A model generated the notes under the pieces. That model had not been told where the DNA came from, searched no databases, and saw only the letters and a list, made by a program, of their open reading frames with translations. From Biscogniauxia marginata (Eukaryota > Ascomycota > Sordariomycetes > Xylariales > Xylariaceae), in NCBI GenBank assembly GCA_022695795.1, contig MU404174.1:1-64000 (forward strand): a stretch of DNA of 64,000 nucleotides, read 5' to 3'. The position numbers were made by a program, and so were the translations under genes. Positions 11,682 through 26,559 of the stretch are shown here, piece after piece (the stretch's first letter is position 1; each line of letters starts with the position of its first letter).

Positions 11682-14600
11682 TGATAACCCCCCTGCAAAA
11701 ACAAGGTTGCCCCCTTTTTTTTTTGGACTTATGAGAGGGAGGGAGGCTCTTGTCTTGGCGGTTTGCTATGTGTGACCTGCTGCCGCTATGGTGGTGGGAA
11801 CTTGCCGGGTGCCGGGTTCGTGGTGATCAATCCTCATTGATTCACGATAACCAACCTCCTGATTGGGTGGGGAAGACTATACAGGGGGCGACGACGACGA
11901 TACTGACGATGATGGTTGGCAGCTGTCACCCTGCCGATCATGCTATTCGCGGGGGACTCCGGTTCAGTACCTTGTGCTCCCCTGCCACAGTTCACAGTTA
12001 CAGGGGAAAAGCCAAACGAGAAGCAAAAATAGGACTGTGGAGGTGGCGTGCGGAGTAGAACCGGGTGCACCACACGCGGAGATATCAGAGAAGGGAACAG
12101 AGGAATTAGGTACATGCGTGAAAGGGGCAAAGGTAATAGGTACGTTGCTACGGAAGTACTATCCTTCTTCCCCTTTAGGGCTGAGACAAGAGACAAGAGA
12201 CGAAGGATTGCGGCACAGGTCCGTGGCAATAAGCAGTAGTGACGCGAGACGGCGGCGCGGACGGGGGGGTTCTTGCCTGCAATCTCGCGACAGGGCTAGA
12301 AATAGAAAGACAGGAGACAAAGAGAGAAAAAGGAAAAGAAATCATTAGCTCCAGTGTGTGGGATGACGATGGCGTGCAGGTGATGTGCCCTCCCTGCCCC
12401 CCCTTCCCCCTAGTTGACGATGGGTGGTGATCCGGTCCGATGGGATTAGGGTTGAGGAGGGTGAGGGGGGAAAAGGGGGGCAACGCTAAGAAAAGAACAT
12501 AAAAGTAGTAAGAATAGGAAGAGAGGAGAGCAAAAGAAAAAGACGGTGACTAATCATAGAATGAACTATGCATTAGGACTTAGCACTAGACGACACTACC
12601 AGACTTAGTTTACATACAGTGAGTGCTATTACTATTATTAGTTGCGATCTAGGTTTACTACCTAATCATCCAACTTTAGGGCTGTTACATCTCAACTAGG
12701 GAACGGCCCATAGCGGGATCAATATGCCTACCCAAGTTTCATTCATCACAAGTACGTACATAATATAGATAGTTACCTATTACATGGACCATCAAGCTTT
12801 GCTACTAATTACAGATTACTCGCAGTTGGTAGTATTCGGCCTACCCACATATACGCCGTAATGAGGGAATAATAGACAAATAGGTACGTAGCAGCGTCTT
12901 TCTGCTTCACCGCCGGAACGGGTATAAGATGTATGTGGGGGGAGGGGGAAGATGTAATATAGGTCTGGTAGGTATCTACCCAATGTAATATACACTACAT
13001 GATACCTGCCTACATATGCACGCATGTCTCTCAATTTTTAAAGTGGTTCATCGTCCCGTTTCATCTATGACAGCCTGTTACCTAGTCTACAATTTGACGT
13101 CTTACATACAATACCTTTGGTATCTCCGGTATCATCTACCTGTCAGATTTTTATGATAGCACGCTGTGTATACACACACCTAAGAGCAAAATGTAAAGAA
13201 AAGCTATTATTGCCGTATTAAAAAGAGCCAAAAGAAAAAGAGAGAAAAAAAAAACACTCTTAAGTCATGCATTATAGTAAAAAGTACCGATACGTGATCA
13301 GATATATTATACTTCTAGTTCTATAGGTACCTATATTCGAGGTACGTTGAACAGACGGGGTTAGGTTAGTTACCTAGGTATACAACCAACAGCCCTTTAT
13401 ATGTCACTCCCCCAACGTCATCTACACGTGGTTCTACGTGCCCACCTCCCTCAAGTGGTGGGCATGTAAATAGTATAAACCCTTACCAGGTAGTACAAGG
13501 TAGGTAGGTATCCCCGGTCCCATCCTGGCGGCGTCGGCGCAGGCGGTAAGGGTGTGTTACCTACCTTGCTGCGCCTCTCTTTCTCTCCCACCCGTCTCTC
13601 TTCTCCTGCAACGGAATACCTACCGTACTTTTCTCCAGTGTAGATACGGAGTTAAAGGTGTACCCATGTAGGTAAGTAGGTAGGTAGGTAGGTAAGGGTA
13701 CACCACCGACACAGGGGTACACATTGTGTAGAACCAGAGCAGAAAGCTTTAAGGTACATACATATCTACCTTAGTATACAAAGTACAGTACCTAACCTCT
13801 TACACCAGATTGATTGAAAAAATAACAATCTTGTTGAAGATGGATGCCCTGCACCGCCACGGGCCTTTCCGAACGGAAAGGGAGGCCTTTCGGGCTCCAT
13901 TTATAAGTAACCTACTAGTTAACTTAACTGTTCCCATTAAGTAGCTTACCTGGGTAGGTTATAACGTATGGGTCTAAACTAACCTTACCTAGGTTCTTAT
14001 TAGTGTTATTTCCGATAGTTCTCGGGATGGGTCTGCTTACACATTTTGAACCGTTAACTAAACAAAAAGGAATAAACGAGCAAAAAGGTGATACCCGAAA
14101 ATAAAATAAAAAGTTTCCATCGGGATTTGGTGTCGGTGGCTTTTTTTTTGTGTCTGTGTGTGTATATATAGGTATGTACTATGTAACTATGTAGGTACCC
14201 TATGTACCTACATCTTACTTACTAGTAGCCTTATTCCTACGGGGATGTACAACAGTATAGGAAACCCACCCACCTCACATACATGTGGAACGCGGGAAGG
14301 AATAAGAAGGGCTAAAATCCTACCGTCTCACTCATAACATATCCACGGTCATATGCGCAGCAACGTAGAAGACCATGAAGGATACTATTGCCCTCTGTAG
14401 AACGAGAATCTGCCGCTAGGCGTTTCCACCACGGGCCACTCAACAGTTGCGTGTATGTGTGACACGATGAAGAGCTCGACATAGCTAAGATTGCGGCTCG
14501 GGGTAGCTCAACATAAACGCAGTCACTCAAGAGATAGTCGTTAAATGAAGAAATTGTAAAGTTCCTATTTGGGAAAGAGTTCAATGATATGAGCTTCTTA

Positions 14601-15037
14601 TTCTTGCGTGTCTTTTTTTGGTTGTGGTTTTCTTTGTAAACGCCGCTTGAAAACTATACTACAACAGGGTATCTTCACCAAACCAAGGTGATATATATAT
14701 ATGAAATTACAATAGCCAGCTTTAGGCCTTCCAAGATGATGCATGTTATGGAAGCCCCCCCTTGCCTTGCCTTTTTGTAAAACAGATACCTCCCATGCCT
14801 TTTTGGCTACGGCTGTACAGAGGAGAGGGAAGAGAAAGAAAGAAAAAAAAAGAAAGACCCAAGAACTGCCAATGATTCCTCGTATCATCACGCGTCCTAT
14901 ATGCCAACAAAGCCTAAACCCCCTGCGCCAGTCATGCTAGTTTCCAAAAGTCCTTTCGTCTCAATCGTGAATGAAGCGTGCGAGGTATGTATATGTCGGA
15001 TGCGAGTAAATGGAAAGGGAAATCGTATATATACGGA
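11682..15037. other. Long intergenic region with TAGG-type repeats
   Basis: About 3.3 kb with no supported gene. It contains the probable promoter of the methyltransferase gene (11690-12000), many TAGG/CCTA tracts (for example 13500-13510 and 13669-13695), purine-rich strings (13195-13255), and a short perfect hairpin at 13864-13881. Open frames are all under about 165 codons and show no family features. Confidence 0.55.
13864..13881. repeat. Short perfect hairpin
   Basis: CCTTTCC and GGAAAGG are separated by a four-base loop. Partial flanking GGCC symmetry extends the stem slightly. Function is unknown and the element is short enough to be chance. Confidence 0.6.
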
Positions 15038-17226
15038 TTAGTGTTGGCTCATCTCCAACATGAGCTTTAGTTGTTGCTCATCGGGATCATCTGAGACCCA
15101 AACACCCTTCTCTTCCTCTGTCGCGTTGAGAAAGCCTTCCGCACGTTTCAATGTGTTCACATCGAGGTCCGTCACGTATGACTTCCCATCGGACAGCTTG
15201 ACCCGGACTTCGTGCTCTGTCGAGAGCATCATGTCGTCTTTGGCCAGCCGACGCTGACCATCAAAGACGGTCATGACCCGCTTCTTCATTGTCATCTGGC
15301 CCTTGTCGAATCCCCACGAGGATGGGTAATCGCGTCGGTTCTTGCGGCCTTTGCTCTTGGTAGATAGAGGGACTCCACCCCGCGAGTGCGTCATGCCTCG
15401 CGATTTTTGGACGCCGTTGGGAGGGTTTCCCTTCTTCTTTATCGGCGAGGTCAGCTTCCTCGTCTTGAACTCTTCGTCCAGCTCGTCCTCGTCTACCATC
15501 TCCTCGTCGTCCTCATCGGCAGGGTGAGATACCGTCTGCGTCGTGAGGGGCAGCTGGTTCTTCTCCAGCGTCTGATGGACCTCCTTATCATTCTCAACCT
15601 CAGCCAGCCGCCTGGCATTAATGGCCTCGGCAGGATCTTCCTGCTGAACAATGCGCAAGACGCAGTCGTCCAAGTGCTCGTAGAAGTCTTGCGCGTTGGA
15701 GAAGGTAGCGGAACAAGTGGAACATTTGCCAGTAGCGTCGGGGGCATAGCCCGTAAGCTTCTTGCCGTTGTTAACGGCAGTCGACGTCTTCTTCCGGCTG
15801 TTGGGAGGTGTCTGCTCAACCCCGTGCACGGCCGTAAGGTGCCGCTTGAACACGTCGGCGCGATTGAACGACTTCTCCGCGGCCGACCCAGAGCCCGGAC
15901 AAAAACCGCAAACCATAGTCCCCTTGTAATGAGTTAGGGTGTGCCGATTCTTGTCGTATTTGCGCGCGAAACCCTTGACGTGGTAGTCGCACGTCTGGAT
16001 GGGGCATTTCTCCGGCCGTTCCGTCTGGTGCGTCAGCATGTGCGCCTTCAAATCTTTGAAGGCCTTGCCGCAGTCGGGATGCGGACACCGCTGCTTCTTC
16101 TCGGACTCGTCGCTATTGTAGGCGTATTCGTGCGAGCCATGGGATTGGTAGGAGCCGAGGCTCTGTCTCCTCCCGGCTTGCGGGGGTACTGTGAAAGGGC
16201 TGTATTGCTGGTAGCCCTGCATGTACGGGGACTGGCTTCCATTTCTCATCGCTGGAGCTGGGGAGGCGGCGCCGGAGAGGGAGGGAGAGTTGGGATAGTG
16301 GTTCTGAGGGGAGAAGTGGTTGGTGTTTTCGTACCCCGGCATCGGTGGTGCCAAAGCGCCGCGGATATCGGGATGGATCAGGGAGGGATCTGATCAAATG
16401 AAAAAGCTCAGTCAGTATGAAATAATAATTGGGGGTGGGGATATCCAAAATGGGCACCACAACAAAGATGAATTGAGAAGCGTGTAATTAAATCGCAGTG
16501 TTTTTGGAGAGACGGTAGGGGACTCTTTTTTAACCCCCCTTCTTCTCTTCCCACTTGTCATTGGAACAACCGTGAAAGACGACAAGAGAATACAGAACAG
16601 AAAGAAGAGAGCCCCGATTAAATATGTTCACATATTTAAAATAGAATTAAATAAAAATGCAAAGCGAGAGAGGCCGGAAGAGGCTGCGGTTTAGGGATGC
16701 GCGCCAACTCACCAAAATTGGGTTTGTTGTCAAAGGTTATGGTAAATTCTTCCATACCTGGGCCAGAGAAGGCCGAATACTCGGTTCCTGTAAAGTATTC
16801 ACCCGTACCCACGATGCTTGGGTTGATAGTAGACTGTTGATATTCGGGCATGAATGCGAGCTGGCCATGATTTGAGTTTGGCGACCCTACCGTCGACGAG
16901 GGCGCTGATGGACCCGAAGCAGTCGACATGTTCGAGGGTGGTATGTGCATCTCACCGTCGTCTGGGTACATGCTGGGCGATGTTCTGTCGTGGTATATCA
17001 GGCCGTTCGCAGCGGCGTATATGGGGCTCGTCTCATAGCCGGTAGTCTGTGGGAACTCGTCATGCGCGCTCCGTGGGAAGCCAAAGCCTTCGGAGCTCAA
17101 GCCTACATCCATTGGTGGCGAGGCGTAGCTGGTCTGGTTGGGAGGTTCGGGATAGAGCATGAAATCTTGCTCGTGATTAGGTCGAGGAAACATGGTGTAG
17201 GAATGGTCCGCCGAGACCAAAGCCAT
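15038..17226 (-). CDS. C2H2 zinc-finger transcription factor, two exons
   Basis: complement(join(15038..16389,16713..17226)), 621 aa. A 323-nt intron (GTGAGT/ATCAG) joins NKPNF to DPSLIHPD in phase. The N-terminal 270 residues are Pro/Ser/Tyr/Gln-rich, like an activation region. Zinc fingers follow: C273, C278, H288, H292 (a short first finger, CPHPDCGKAF); C300, C305, H321, H325; and C332, C335, H355, H360 with an enlarged loop. A later CSTCSATF...HLDDC element near residue 400 looks like a further, C2HC-type finger. An acidic stretch (DEDDEEMVDEDELDEE) and basic patches follow. The protein is presumably nuclear and DNA-binding. The conserved finger block is typical of Pezizomycotina regulators, but I cannot assign a specific named factor. 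Confidence 0.85.
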
Positions 17227-20200
17227 GGTATGCGGGGGTAAGATCTCTGACGAAGGTGTTTAGGAAGCAAAAAGCCACACGCTACGGATCCCGGCTTCCG
17301 TCAGTGTCTTGGACCGGCGAAACACGAGAGGGCGAAGTTCGATATATATCATAGAAGGTGAGGGTGAGGGTGAGGGCTCACATTCGTGCCAGTTATCTCA
17401 TACTAGGGGGGTAAAGACGCCAAGAATTGAACCGCAGTACAAGGCCAGTGACTTCGCAGGTTTAGAGTAATATTCCGCAAGTTAGGTCGATGACAGGCTG
17501 AGAAGATCGCAAAGGGATTGCGCGTGCCTGGTGTCGTGTCTGGCGTCGTGGTGTTTTCGTCTCCTCGAAGCTATTACGGGGTGGTGACTTATATAAGCCC
17601 CGCGGCGCACACACAAGACGATAGCGGATGGTGACGAGCTGGGGAATCCTCCTTGTCGTGGTCGGATGGGCTCGAAGACACGGTGATGTCTATATACTGG
17701 TCCAAGACGACAAGCGGGAAAGCGAAAGATGTGAGGGAAGATGGTCAAACTTGTTTGATAAGTCTTCAGAACTTGGGGGCAGAAAGGTTTCTTTATGGTG
17801 TCTCTTTGGGGGCGCTCTGGATTCATATATACAGACAGACACTTACATAGCCGCGCCTTGTGTGTATGTACGTGGATCTGGTTATTGAGCGTGGGTCGGT
17901 AGGGCAGAGAGGGTACTTTTTCGGTACGTACCCTGCTTACCAGCATCATAATATACATTACATCTTGGGTATGTGTCAGGGGGACCTGAGACAGAGAGGG
18001 CGGCCGACAGGGGGGGAGGGGGACTTGAGCCAGGTCACTTTGTACTGATGAGAAAGAACATGATCCGTGGTGGGTGGGCGCGGGCAGGCGACAGGCGACG
18101 GGCGGTGGGAACGATCTTGGAGGTGCGGGTGGGCAAGTTACCACTACTGCACTCCCGCCAGGGTGGCCGTATGGTACTCATCATTGGCCATGCTTCTAGG
18201 CGACTTGGTGTGTTCACTTGCCCGTCCGCTGGCTGGCCTGGCCGTCATGTCCAGTCCTGTGCTGTCTCGTATGGTGTGCGTGAGGTGTGTGGTGTGTGGT
18301 GTGTGGTGTGTGTGGTGTGGTGAATTGAAAGGTCCGCCGCTCTCTAGCTCTAGTGTAAGTAGCCTGCTGTGCTGTGCTGTACCTACTGTACTGTACCTAC
18401 TGTACTGTACTGTAGGTACTGCTCTGTACCTCCTCTCTTCTCCGGGGAGATACTGTACCTTTGCCAGTAGCGTGTACAGAACCAAGGTAGCGGATACCTA
18501 ATGTTCTTTGGGAACGCTAAAGATCTGGGGCTTCTCATTGGCTCAGGAACGCCTTGTGGGACGCGTTGGTGCAAATAACCCCTGCTGGCGACAAAGTCCT
18601 CCGCAGATTCCAATTTGTCTTCCGCCGCGGAGGTACACAGTACCCTTAAACCCGTCTCGCGCTGGTGTACAGTACATCGCCGCAGGCCGTGGGTGCCTGA
18701 AGCCCAGCGGGTCCCTAGCGAGTGGCACGTACCTTGTTTCCAAAGTACTTTCGCTTCATTAGAGCCAGCAAGTCCTGCAGTGTACCCTACAGGGGTTGGA
18801 CATCTACATCACCAGTGACTTTCGCTTCTCTCTGTCCCAAAGAATGCGAGCGTAGCAGGGGGGGTGATGCATCCTTGTCGGTCATGCCCAAGCCGCTTGG
18901 GTCAATCGTTTAAGTTAGCCAGTCGTACGGGAGAGCATTGATCTCGTTCATTTACCGCAAAGGCTTTTCGAGTGATGAGCATACTTACCTTAGCTACCTA
19001 TGTTTCTGTATATTGCCAAAACAGGTATGTAGTACGTACATTTGAGGTTCGTCGATTTGGGATCCCCCGCTCCCCGTTGACCCGCACGGTAACAAGCTTA
19101 TTCCCATTCATGCGCTTTGCAACAGATCTCAAAAGTACAGAACTGCCTGGCTTGGCATATCTGGAGATGTTAGTTACAGTGGCAGACGACTAGTACACGA
19201 CTTGCTCGAAATGGGAGATGGTGTCGATGATGGTAATTCTAATCATGACTAAAATACTAAATAAAGTACTAAAGTACTAACCTAACGATGCATCTAAGTC
19301 ATAGAACTGCGTGACGAGAACAAGTAGGTATCGATTTTGTCCACCTGTTTCTCTCGCATACGTCTGTCTCTCATCGCTGGCCGCAAATATCAACCTTCGA
19401 TAGTCCCAAACTCACCGAGGTAACTATCCGACCTAGTCTGAAAGAATGGCAATGACCCGATGCGGGAGATACAGAGTAGCTCCTCGAAGGCCTGCCCTTA
19501 CAGACTAGAAGCTATCGAGGGCGGCAAAGTACGCTAGGTTACGGAATAGGGTCTTCTAAGGCGTTTAGCACGCGGGCAACGGGGAGGCAGAATAACCTTC
19601 TGGACCGCCCGGCTTGTCTCAATTTCCCAACTAGAAAAATAAAAACTCCTTAGCCACCACGCTTGCCTGAGTATACACTAGCAGTTGCATCGTCGCGGGT
19701 GAGGGGTCCTGGATTAAGTAAACGGAAACGAGAACGGGGTCTCCAGAAACGCCCCGGAATAGGTCTGGATTCTCTGGTGCAGAACGATAGAGCAAAGTGC
19801 CGCCAGGGCTGGAACATAATCGTACGTTCGTCTTGGGTGAAAACCAACTTACAGTCCCGAAGCTATCTATCGCGCGATGCCGTAACGGCATCGGGGTATG
19901 AACATCTGATGGCAGGAAACGGACGTTGTGACCGTCCTGGCCGGTCTCTGATTTGAGAGTATTTTTATGCGCCGCTACCGTCTGCAGCCAGTCTCTTTCT
20001 GCACAAGTGCACAGCCATACGTATCTGCAAAGTGTGTGCCTGTGTCGATATGCTCAACATCCAACCACGGGCCGCTCTGGAGCCCGGTTGGCGATGCACC
20101 GCCCCCCGGTCTTCTACCTCCTTTGGGGAGAGCGAGAATGAGAATGCTACCTCTTTACCACGCGACTACACCGTTATAGAGGCGATAAGATGATGATATT

Positions 20201-23200
20201 ACCCATTTGTATGTCAGCAGCTACTCCATCATTGGTGATTTCAACTGGCACGCTCGCGCTGCACGTCAAGAGGTAAGTTACGCAAGTCAGCAATCCGTAT
20301 TAGCTGAGGCCATTAGTCGCAAACGCGCCTATTTGCTAGCTGCTATCTGACTTGCGTGTGCCGCGCATATAGAATTAAGCGGTCAAACTTTACCGCCAAA
20401 GGGGATGAGATGTCCATCGAGGCAATTGAACAGCTCGCCATAGCATCTGCGGTAGCGTAGTGTTAGGTAGGTATGTAAGAGCCGCAATATGCTTGGACCC
20501 CCCTCCTCCCCCCTTATTAATGCGATAGCAAGTTGTGTATTTGATATTGTTTTCTTTTCTTCTCAGGAGGGTAGCAGGAATCTCGATAGTTAAGAAATTA
20601 TCATGTCAGACCATAACTCAATTTAGAATATTACATACTGCTATGTACCTATCTCAACATGTACTTAGTTAGGTAGGTATGTAAATAGACTTTAAACTCA
20701 AGACTAGATTGCTAGTTATCTAATACGGAATAGTTAGGTAGGTATCACATCACGATGGTGACAAGTCCGATATCACCGATGGCAAACCCATGTTTGCCAT
20801 GGTACGTAATAACGGCAGGCCGGGGATGGCCTCCACAAGTTTGCAGTCCCTTCTTTCTTTATTTATCTTTTAATTGAAGATCGTCATGTAATTGTTGATA
20901 ATCCGTTGCACATTATCACATAGTTCCTGCTGTTCATCACGCTCTATGCGATGTAATTGGCTAGAGTTGTACGAGCATAGAAATCGCACGGGCGTTTCTG
21001 GTGTACCAAGCATCTGTATACCCATGTAGTTGATCTACGCACTAAAACGCGCCGGCCAAGAGATTCGGGACCGAGATTGGGAGCTAGTGGAGATCGGATA
21101 CTTAGGTAGATAGTAGTATTCAATATCATAAAGACCATGAGGTGTATCGCGTTGTATCGCGTAACCAATTTTTGGTATTATTACTCACCACCTAAGTTAT
21201 TAAGTAGGTATTAGACATAATAGTTGGATAACTACGTAAGAGGCCAGCAGCTATGTATTGCACTTCTACCGTTATGCTTTCAGCAGTCATAAGGCTCGTT
21301 CTGATGTGTGTGTACCTTACTCAACGTTAGATACCAGATCATATATTGTCTGGTTCATTTAAACGCCAATACAAGTCGGCATTGAAGAAGCCGATGTTTA
21401 ATTCAGTCGCTGTTGTGTCGATGGTTACCACCGATCAGATTTGTTCTTCATCAAAACGTATATATTACCTGCCAAGCCTGCCTACCTCATAAGACTTACA
21501 TGCGTACCTCCGTGTTGGCTCAGGTTCGGCGCGGGCCAGCGTTGAGATTAGAGAACCAAAAAGGGATGGCGGTGACCGAGAGACTCGCTCTCATTGGCCA
21601 GTTTACGTGATATAGGTACGTTCCTACACCATTCCCGCTAAGTACCGTAGTAAGTAAGCTAGGTACATCAGATTGGTCCTTGCGTCGTGTGGGGTAAAAT
21701 GAGTGTGCTTAAGTCTTGAAGTTAAGGTTAAAAAAAGAACAGAAGTCTTGGGAGGCGGTGCAGAGTGCAACCCTGCCACCCCCTCCCCCCTAAATAAATG
21801 CTGATCCGGACTTGCGTCACAGTCCGAAGGATGGCGATGGATAACATTATTTCATATTTTCACTACACTACGGAACACCTACGTGTCTACGTATAGTGGG
21901 TGCACGGACGAGTCGCCCGAGGATAAGGCTGTCATTTTATTTCGTAGTAAATGATGAGTCTGGACAACACGGGATACAAGAGGGATCTTTTACCAAGCCA
22001 CCTAAATAATCATCACATGGTTCTAGGTAGTGTCCTCAGACTACACGAACGTCATTGGGCGTTTATCTACACAAAGCATATGGTTTAGACGCCACTTGAT
22101 CCAGAGACATTCCAGAACATCTCCTGTTGTCTCGTGTGGTTACGCAATTAATCAATCAGTCGTCTCACATGAAGAGGATCACTGGATGCCTCGTTGGATT
22201 TACCAGCGTGCATGAAGTGTGCTTACAATGCATGCCCAACCGACACGTGCCTGACGTAGTCTCTCACATGGCCACAGGGTATCATTCCGTGTTACTACGT
22301 CGTACACATTCTACCTATATACTCTGCAGATATCCGGCTACTATCACGATCAAGCAGATGGCTTCCCCATCGGATCGCGGATGTAACTGCCCTGTTTTTA
22401 GAATGGTAGTGTCGAACGATTCGATCACGGTTTGCCAGAGATGATTGGAAGGACAGTCTGAGTCAGCAAATACACGCCCTCTCGACAAGATTGCTCTTAA
22501 TCTCTTACAAGTAAGTCTGAGTTGAACATTATGCGTCTGGCGCCTAATAATATATCACACGAAGGACATGGAAATACCATGGCTTCCTCTTCTTTCCCGT
22601 TTGCGAATTCGATTCCGACGGCGCCTCCTCATACACACTATACGCACTCAGCCCTGCGGCCCAGGAAGTATGTACGTACCACAGGTGGTGAAACTTGTAA
22701 GAATATACTAGGGAGATAAGGCAAGCGATTAACCTAGTGGGTTACTCACAGCCACCTCCATAGAATGATCAAGTGCCTTGCATGTAAGACCTGCACGACT
22801 GCCACAGAATGATACCTTTAACTGGGGGTTTCCAAATCTATAACCACACATACAACTTATTACCTAGGTTTCTTCAAATAGCCACGACTTCACATGCTCA
22901 ATTGATCTTAGGACGCAAAGTATTGCCTGCTCTGATACGGACGTCTTCTCGTTCAACCGAACGACCCTTCAGAGTAGCATGATTGGCTCAGGGGCTTCGG
23001 AGGACTCCTGCAGAAGATAGGGGAGTCTGTTTCGAGGAAAACAGCAAGACGAGAGGAAATTGGGGGCCAGAGCCTCATTCCCACATGGTAGACAACTCAG
23101 AAGGTGTGGCAGAGGCGGCATATTTACTCTCCGAGCCGGGGTTTGAAAAAAGTAATCACAGCGGGTGTTGGAATGGTATCCCTGTCTGCCATGCCTCCTT

Positions 23201-26200
23201 TGCAGCGACCCTCGTTAATCATCATTAGGGGCAGAGTGGTACAAGAGGTCAATGAGTGTTGCTAGCCGAAGTCATAGGACCTTTGCATAACACATTTGGA
23301 TTTCGGCAGGGGAACGCTTTGCCATAGTCTAGAAGCAAAACCTTTGGCTTTGTAGAGGGCAGCCTGTGTGCAATGAGTATCAGTCGATGTGTAAATAGGG
23401 GGCAATTGGCGAGTCGCATCTAGGCTACTAAGATTAGAACATAAATCCAACCACGTATTCTCCCCTACGGCCACTAGGAACATCCTCGTCTCCTGATTCA
23501 CGTACTAATATAGTGTGCCATACGTACCTATCTGGAACGATGCCGGCGCTTGAATTACCGATAGTGTCGCGTGCAGCGTCTACGGCGGAACTAGACATAA
23601 GGCTGAGTAATTCTAAGGGTCAAGACGCGCGAAAAAAGAAGTACTTTGTACAGTACTTCGACTAGGCCCATGCTCTTATTGCATCTATTATGACCTAACC
23701 ATGAAATCCTTCCTTAACCTCGGATCCATACCCTGGAAATGTCGGTACAGTCAACCCTGTTGCCTGTAAGAAATCTCGTGGCATTTGAAACAGGGTACCC
23801 CATTCCTACCTATGTATGTACCTATGTACATAGGTAGTGTACTGATATACTGTACACATGTACATGTAGTAGAAGCTCCCGTAATTGCCGATATCCGTCG
23901 GACGGGAATTATCAACTGATCGCGCCGAGATAATCAAAACTCGAGCCAAGTTTATTATCTTTATGAATTCTCCATTTATTTATGGATGCTGGCTGTAGTA
24001 TGATGTATTCGTTGAACGTCGTATAGATAGTACCAGGCGTCTGTGCTACCTAAATGCTGTGTGAGGCCGATGGACGAATTCAATACATACATTGGAAGGC
24101 TTGCATTCGATAGCAGCGGTCTGCGGAACAAGGTTGCCAAGGCGGCCAACCCGAGTTTCTGGTTAAAAGCAATTAATTACTAGAACCAGCTAGTACATGA
24201 ACGGTATGACTGACATAAATCTAGCCTGTCCCTCGCGTTATTTGACTCCAGACTAACTATACTAAGTATCTTGTACCACAGCTCAGCATACAAACTAGCA
24301 AGACCTTGAAAATGACGTGAATTCAGTCCCGATTGCTTCGGCATAGAATGCTTCCATAAGAGGTAAAAAGTAAATATCGTGCGTAGGTATGCTCCCTATC
24401 CCAGCGGCTATCACGAAATTAATGAGACTAACTAAGCTATAACTGATTAATAATCATCAAATTCAACACATGCAATACGTATTCTGTACAACACCTCTCC
24501 CTCACTTTCTGGGTGTCGAGCGCAGGAAACTAACTACCCTATTTCAAGAAAAGATACCTAGTCACGGTGATTCGAAAAGGCTTGGGACTAGGTGTGACCT
24601 CACGAGTTTTCTTGAACACCAAGCATGACCCTACCGTAGATCTTAGCATTGTTACCATGTCAAATGTTAAGCCTTGTGCTATTTACGAAATAGCTATCAA
24701 CAAGGTCCGACGATCAGCCTTGCGCCCTGCCACATCCGATCCCCTCAAGAATGGATAAAGGAAGAAGGGTGCCGGACTGCGAACAGACGCCATCTCTAAT
24801 ACCTAGCACACTTGACCTTGCAGATCGCGTACCGAATAGTCCTGAGCTCGATCGAAAACAGTTAAAATAAACGAGATTCTCGCAAGCTATGCCAAAAGAG
24901 AGATAGCTCAACTAACACTAAAATAGCCAAACGGTCTGCTAATAACCCCTGCAAAATGGTCGTTTAGAGAATTGCGATAATATGTGTATAGTGTATGTAT
25001 GTATGTAATCTGTACATATTCGATCACTAGTAGCTCCACAGAGACGCCAAGCAGGAATCCACAAACCGCGAACCCAGCCGAATGGGGGAGGGCCGTGAGG
25101 CAGACTGCTACTCAACCTTACGAGGAGGACCTCACGCCCGGCACTCAACGTCTATAGAATCAAATTTCACCAGGACCGGGTCAACACTATCTCATCTAGC
25201 CGCTTTTGCCATCGGTCAACATGGACGTGATCAGTCAATTCTTGATTGCATGCGGCGACAGACCGCATCGCGCCGGATCGATATCCAGTTGACTTACAAG
25301 CCGGCTCTCAATTAAGTTGGGCTCGGGCCCAGGGCGAATGAGACATGAATACGTAGCCTCGAAAGATCCAATCTTGCTGCGGATCACATTACATAGGTAC
25401 GGTGATAGATGCTATCAACTCGGATGTTCCACACAATTCACTACGCGCCCAGAGAGATCCATTATGTTTAGCACCACCCCGCGATCGTCCCAAGTCCCTG
25501 AATCTCCAGAGACGATGCTGCTTAACGATCGATCATTGCCGCAATGATATGCAGAGCTCTTCCCAATTCAGCATAGCTCGGGGGAAATGGCTAGCTGAGC
25601 ATCTGAACTACGTGCATAGATGTCTAGGCTAGAGAAAGTATACTCTCGCGTACATGTATTGCCCAGCATGCCCCATATGCGATAAATGCGCTCTCCATTA
25701 GACCATTTTGGATGGGGTTCCCCTAGGTATTGTTATTGTCGGGCTCCTCATCGGAGACATATCCTCCCCATGGTGTGGCTCAAAACGTTGAATGCCGAGT
25801 TTAAAAGAGTAAATCCCCAAGAAGTAAACAATATCTATAGCGGGAACCAAGATCATTTGAGATAGTAAAAAAGACATGCTGCAGGATCACCTCACACCCC
25901 AGTGTGTTGAGTCGGAACATCTCTTAGTGATCATCCATTACGCCTACCTAAATAGTCATGCATTACTAGGTACGCCGCCAGTGTTCTCCATGGCTTCGAG
26001 ACAGAAGATTATACTTCTTACATACGAATCTACGTTATTAGGGGCATGTCAAGATTCGAAGGCCGTGGGTGGTGAGATCCCGGTTTGTCAACAGAGCAAT
26101 AGGAACAACACGTGAGCTAGAGGGCAAGGTTATTAACATGTCGCCGCTTATTAAGGGGGAACACAAGCAAGGAAGGTCGGATTACATAGCTTGCCTAGAT

Positions 26201-26559
26201 ACTGTACAATTATATTCATTCGTGTGGGGGCTGTAAGACAACAACTATAACGGCTATCAATGCCTACCTAAGGTATGTACTCCTTAGGAATACACAGACA
26301 GCATACGTTAAATAAGGATGCTGCACCAATACCCAGCCAATATTATTCACTATATCCAGATCCTGATAATGCTCAACGCTTTGCTTTCCAAGCATGTCTC
26401 ATTCAATTTCAAGCTTGGATCCTTCAATTCGAAGAATAGATCTGCGTGCGTGTGAATGGCCCGCCACGTCTCTTAGCAGAGTCCGTTATTACCGATCTAA
26501 AATCTGACATATGCTCCCGTGTTTTACCCTGGATGTAACCGTAATCTGCTAAATTTGGT
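17227..26559. other. Gene desert, left part
   Basis: About 9.3 kb with no open frame above about 105 codons apart from one low-complexity frame (17482-18144) next to the zinc-finger gene. The first kilobase is probably the promoter and leader of that gene. 18360-18425 carries an irregular CTGTACTGTAC-type repeat. Elsewhere there are scattered TAGGTA strings. Base composition is not strongly AT-rich, so this is not a simple RIP block. No tRNA or rRNA gene was seen. Confidence 0.55.

Noticed and set aside
14498..14550. tRNA-like A-box string (GGGGTAGCTCAAC)
   Set aside because: No B-box (GGTTCGANTCC) or acceptor stem within the following 100 bases.
17482..18144. Minus-strand frame of 220 codons upstream of the zinc-finger gene
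   Set aside because: Pro/Ser/His-rich low complexity in a pyrimidine-rich leader; more likely 5' untranslated DNA.
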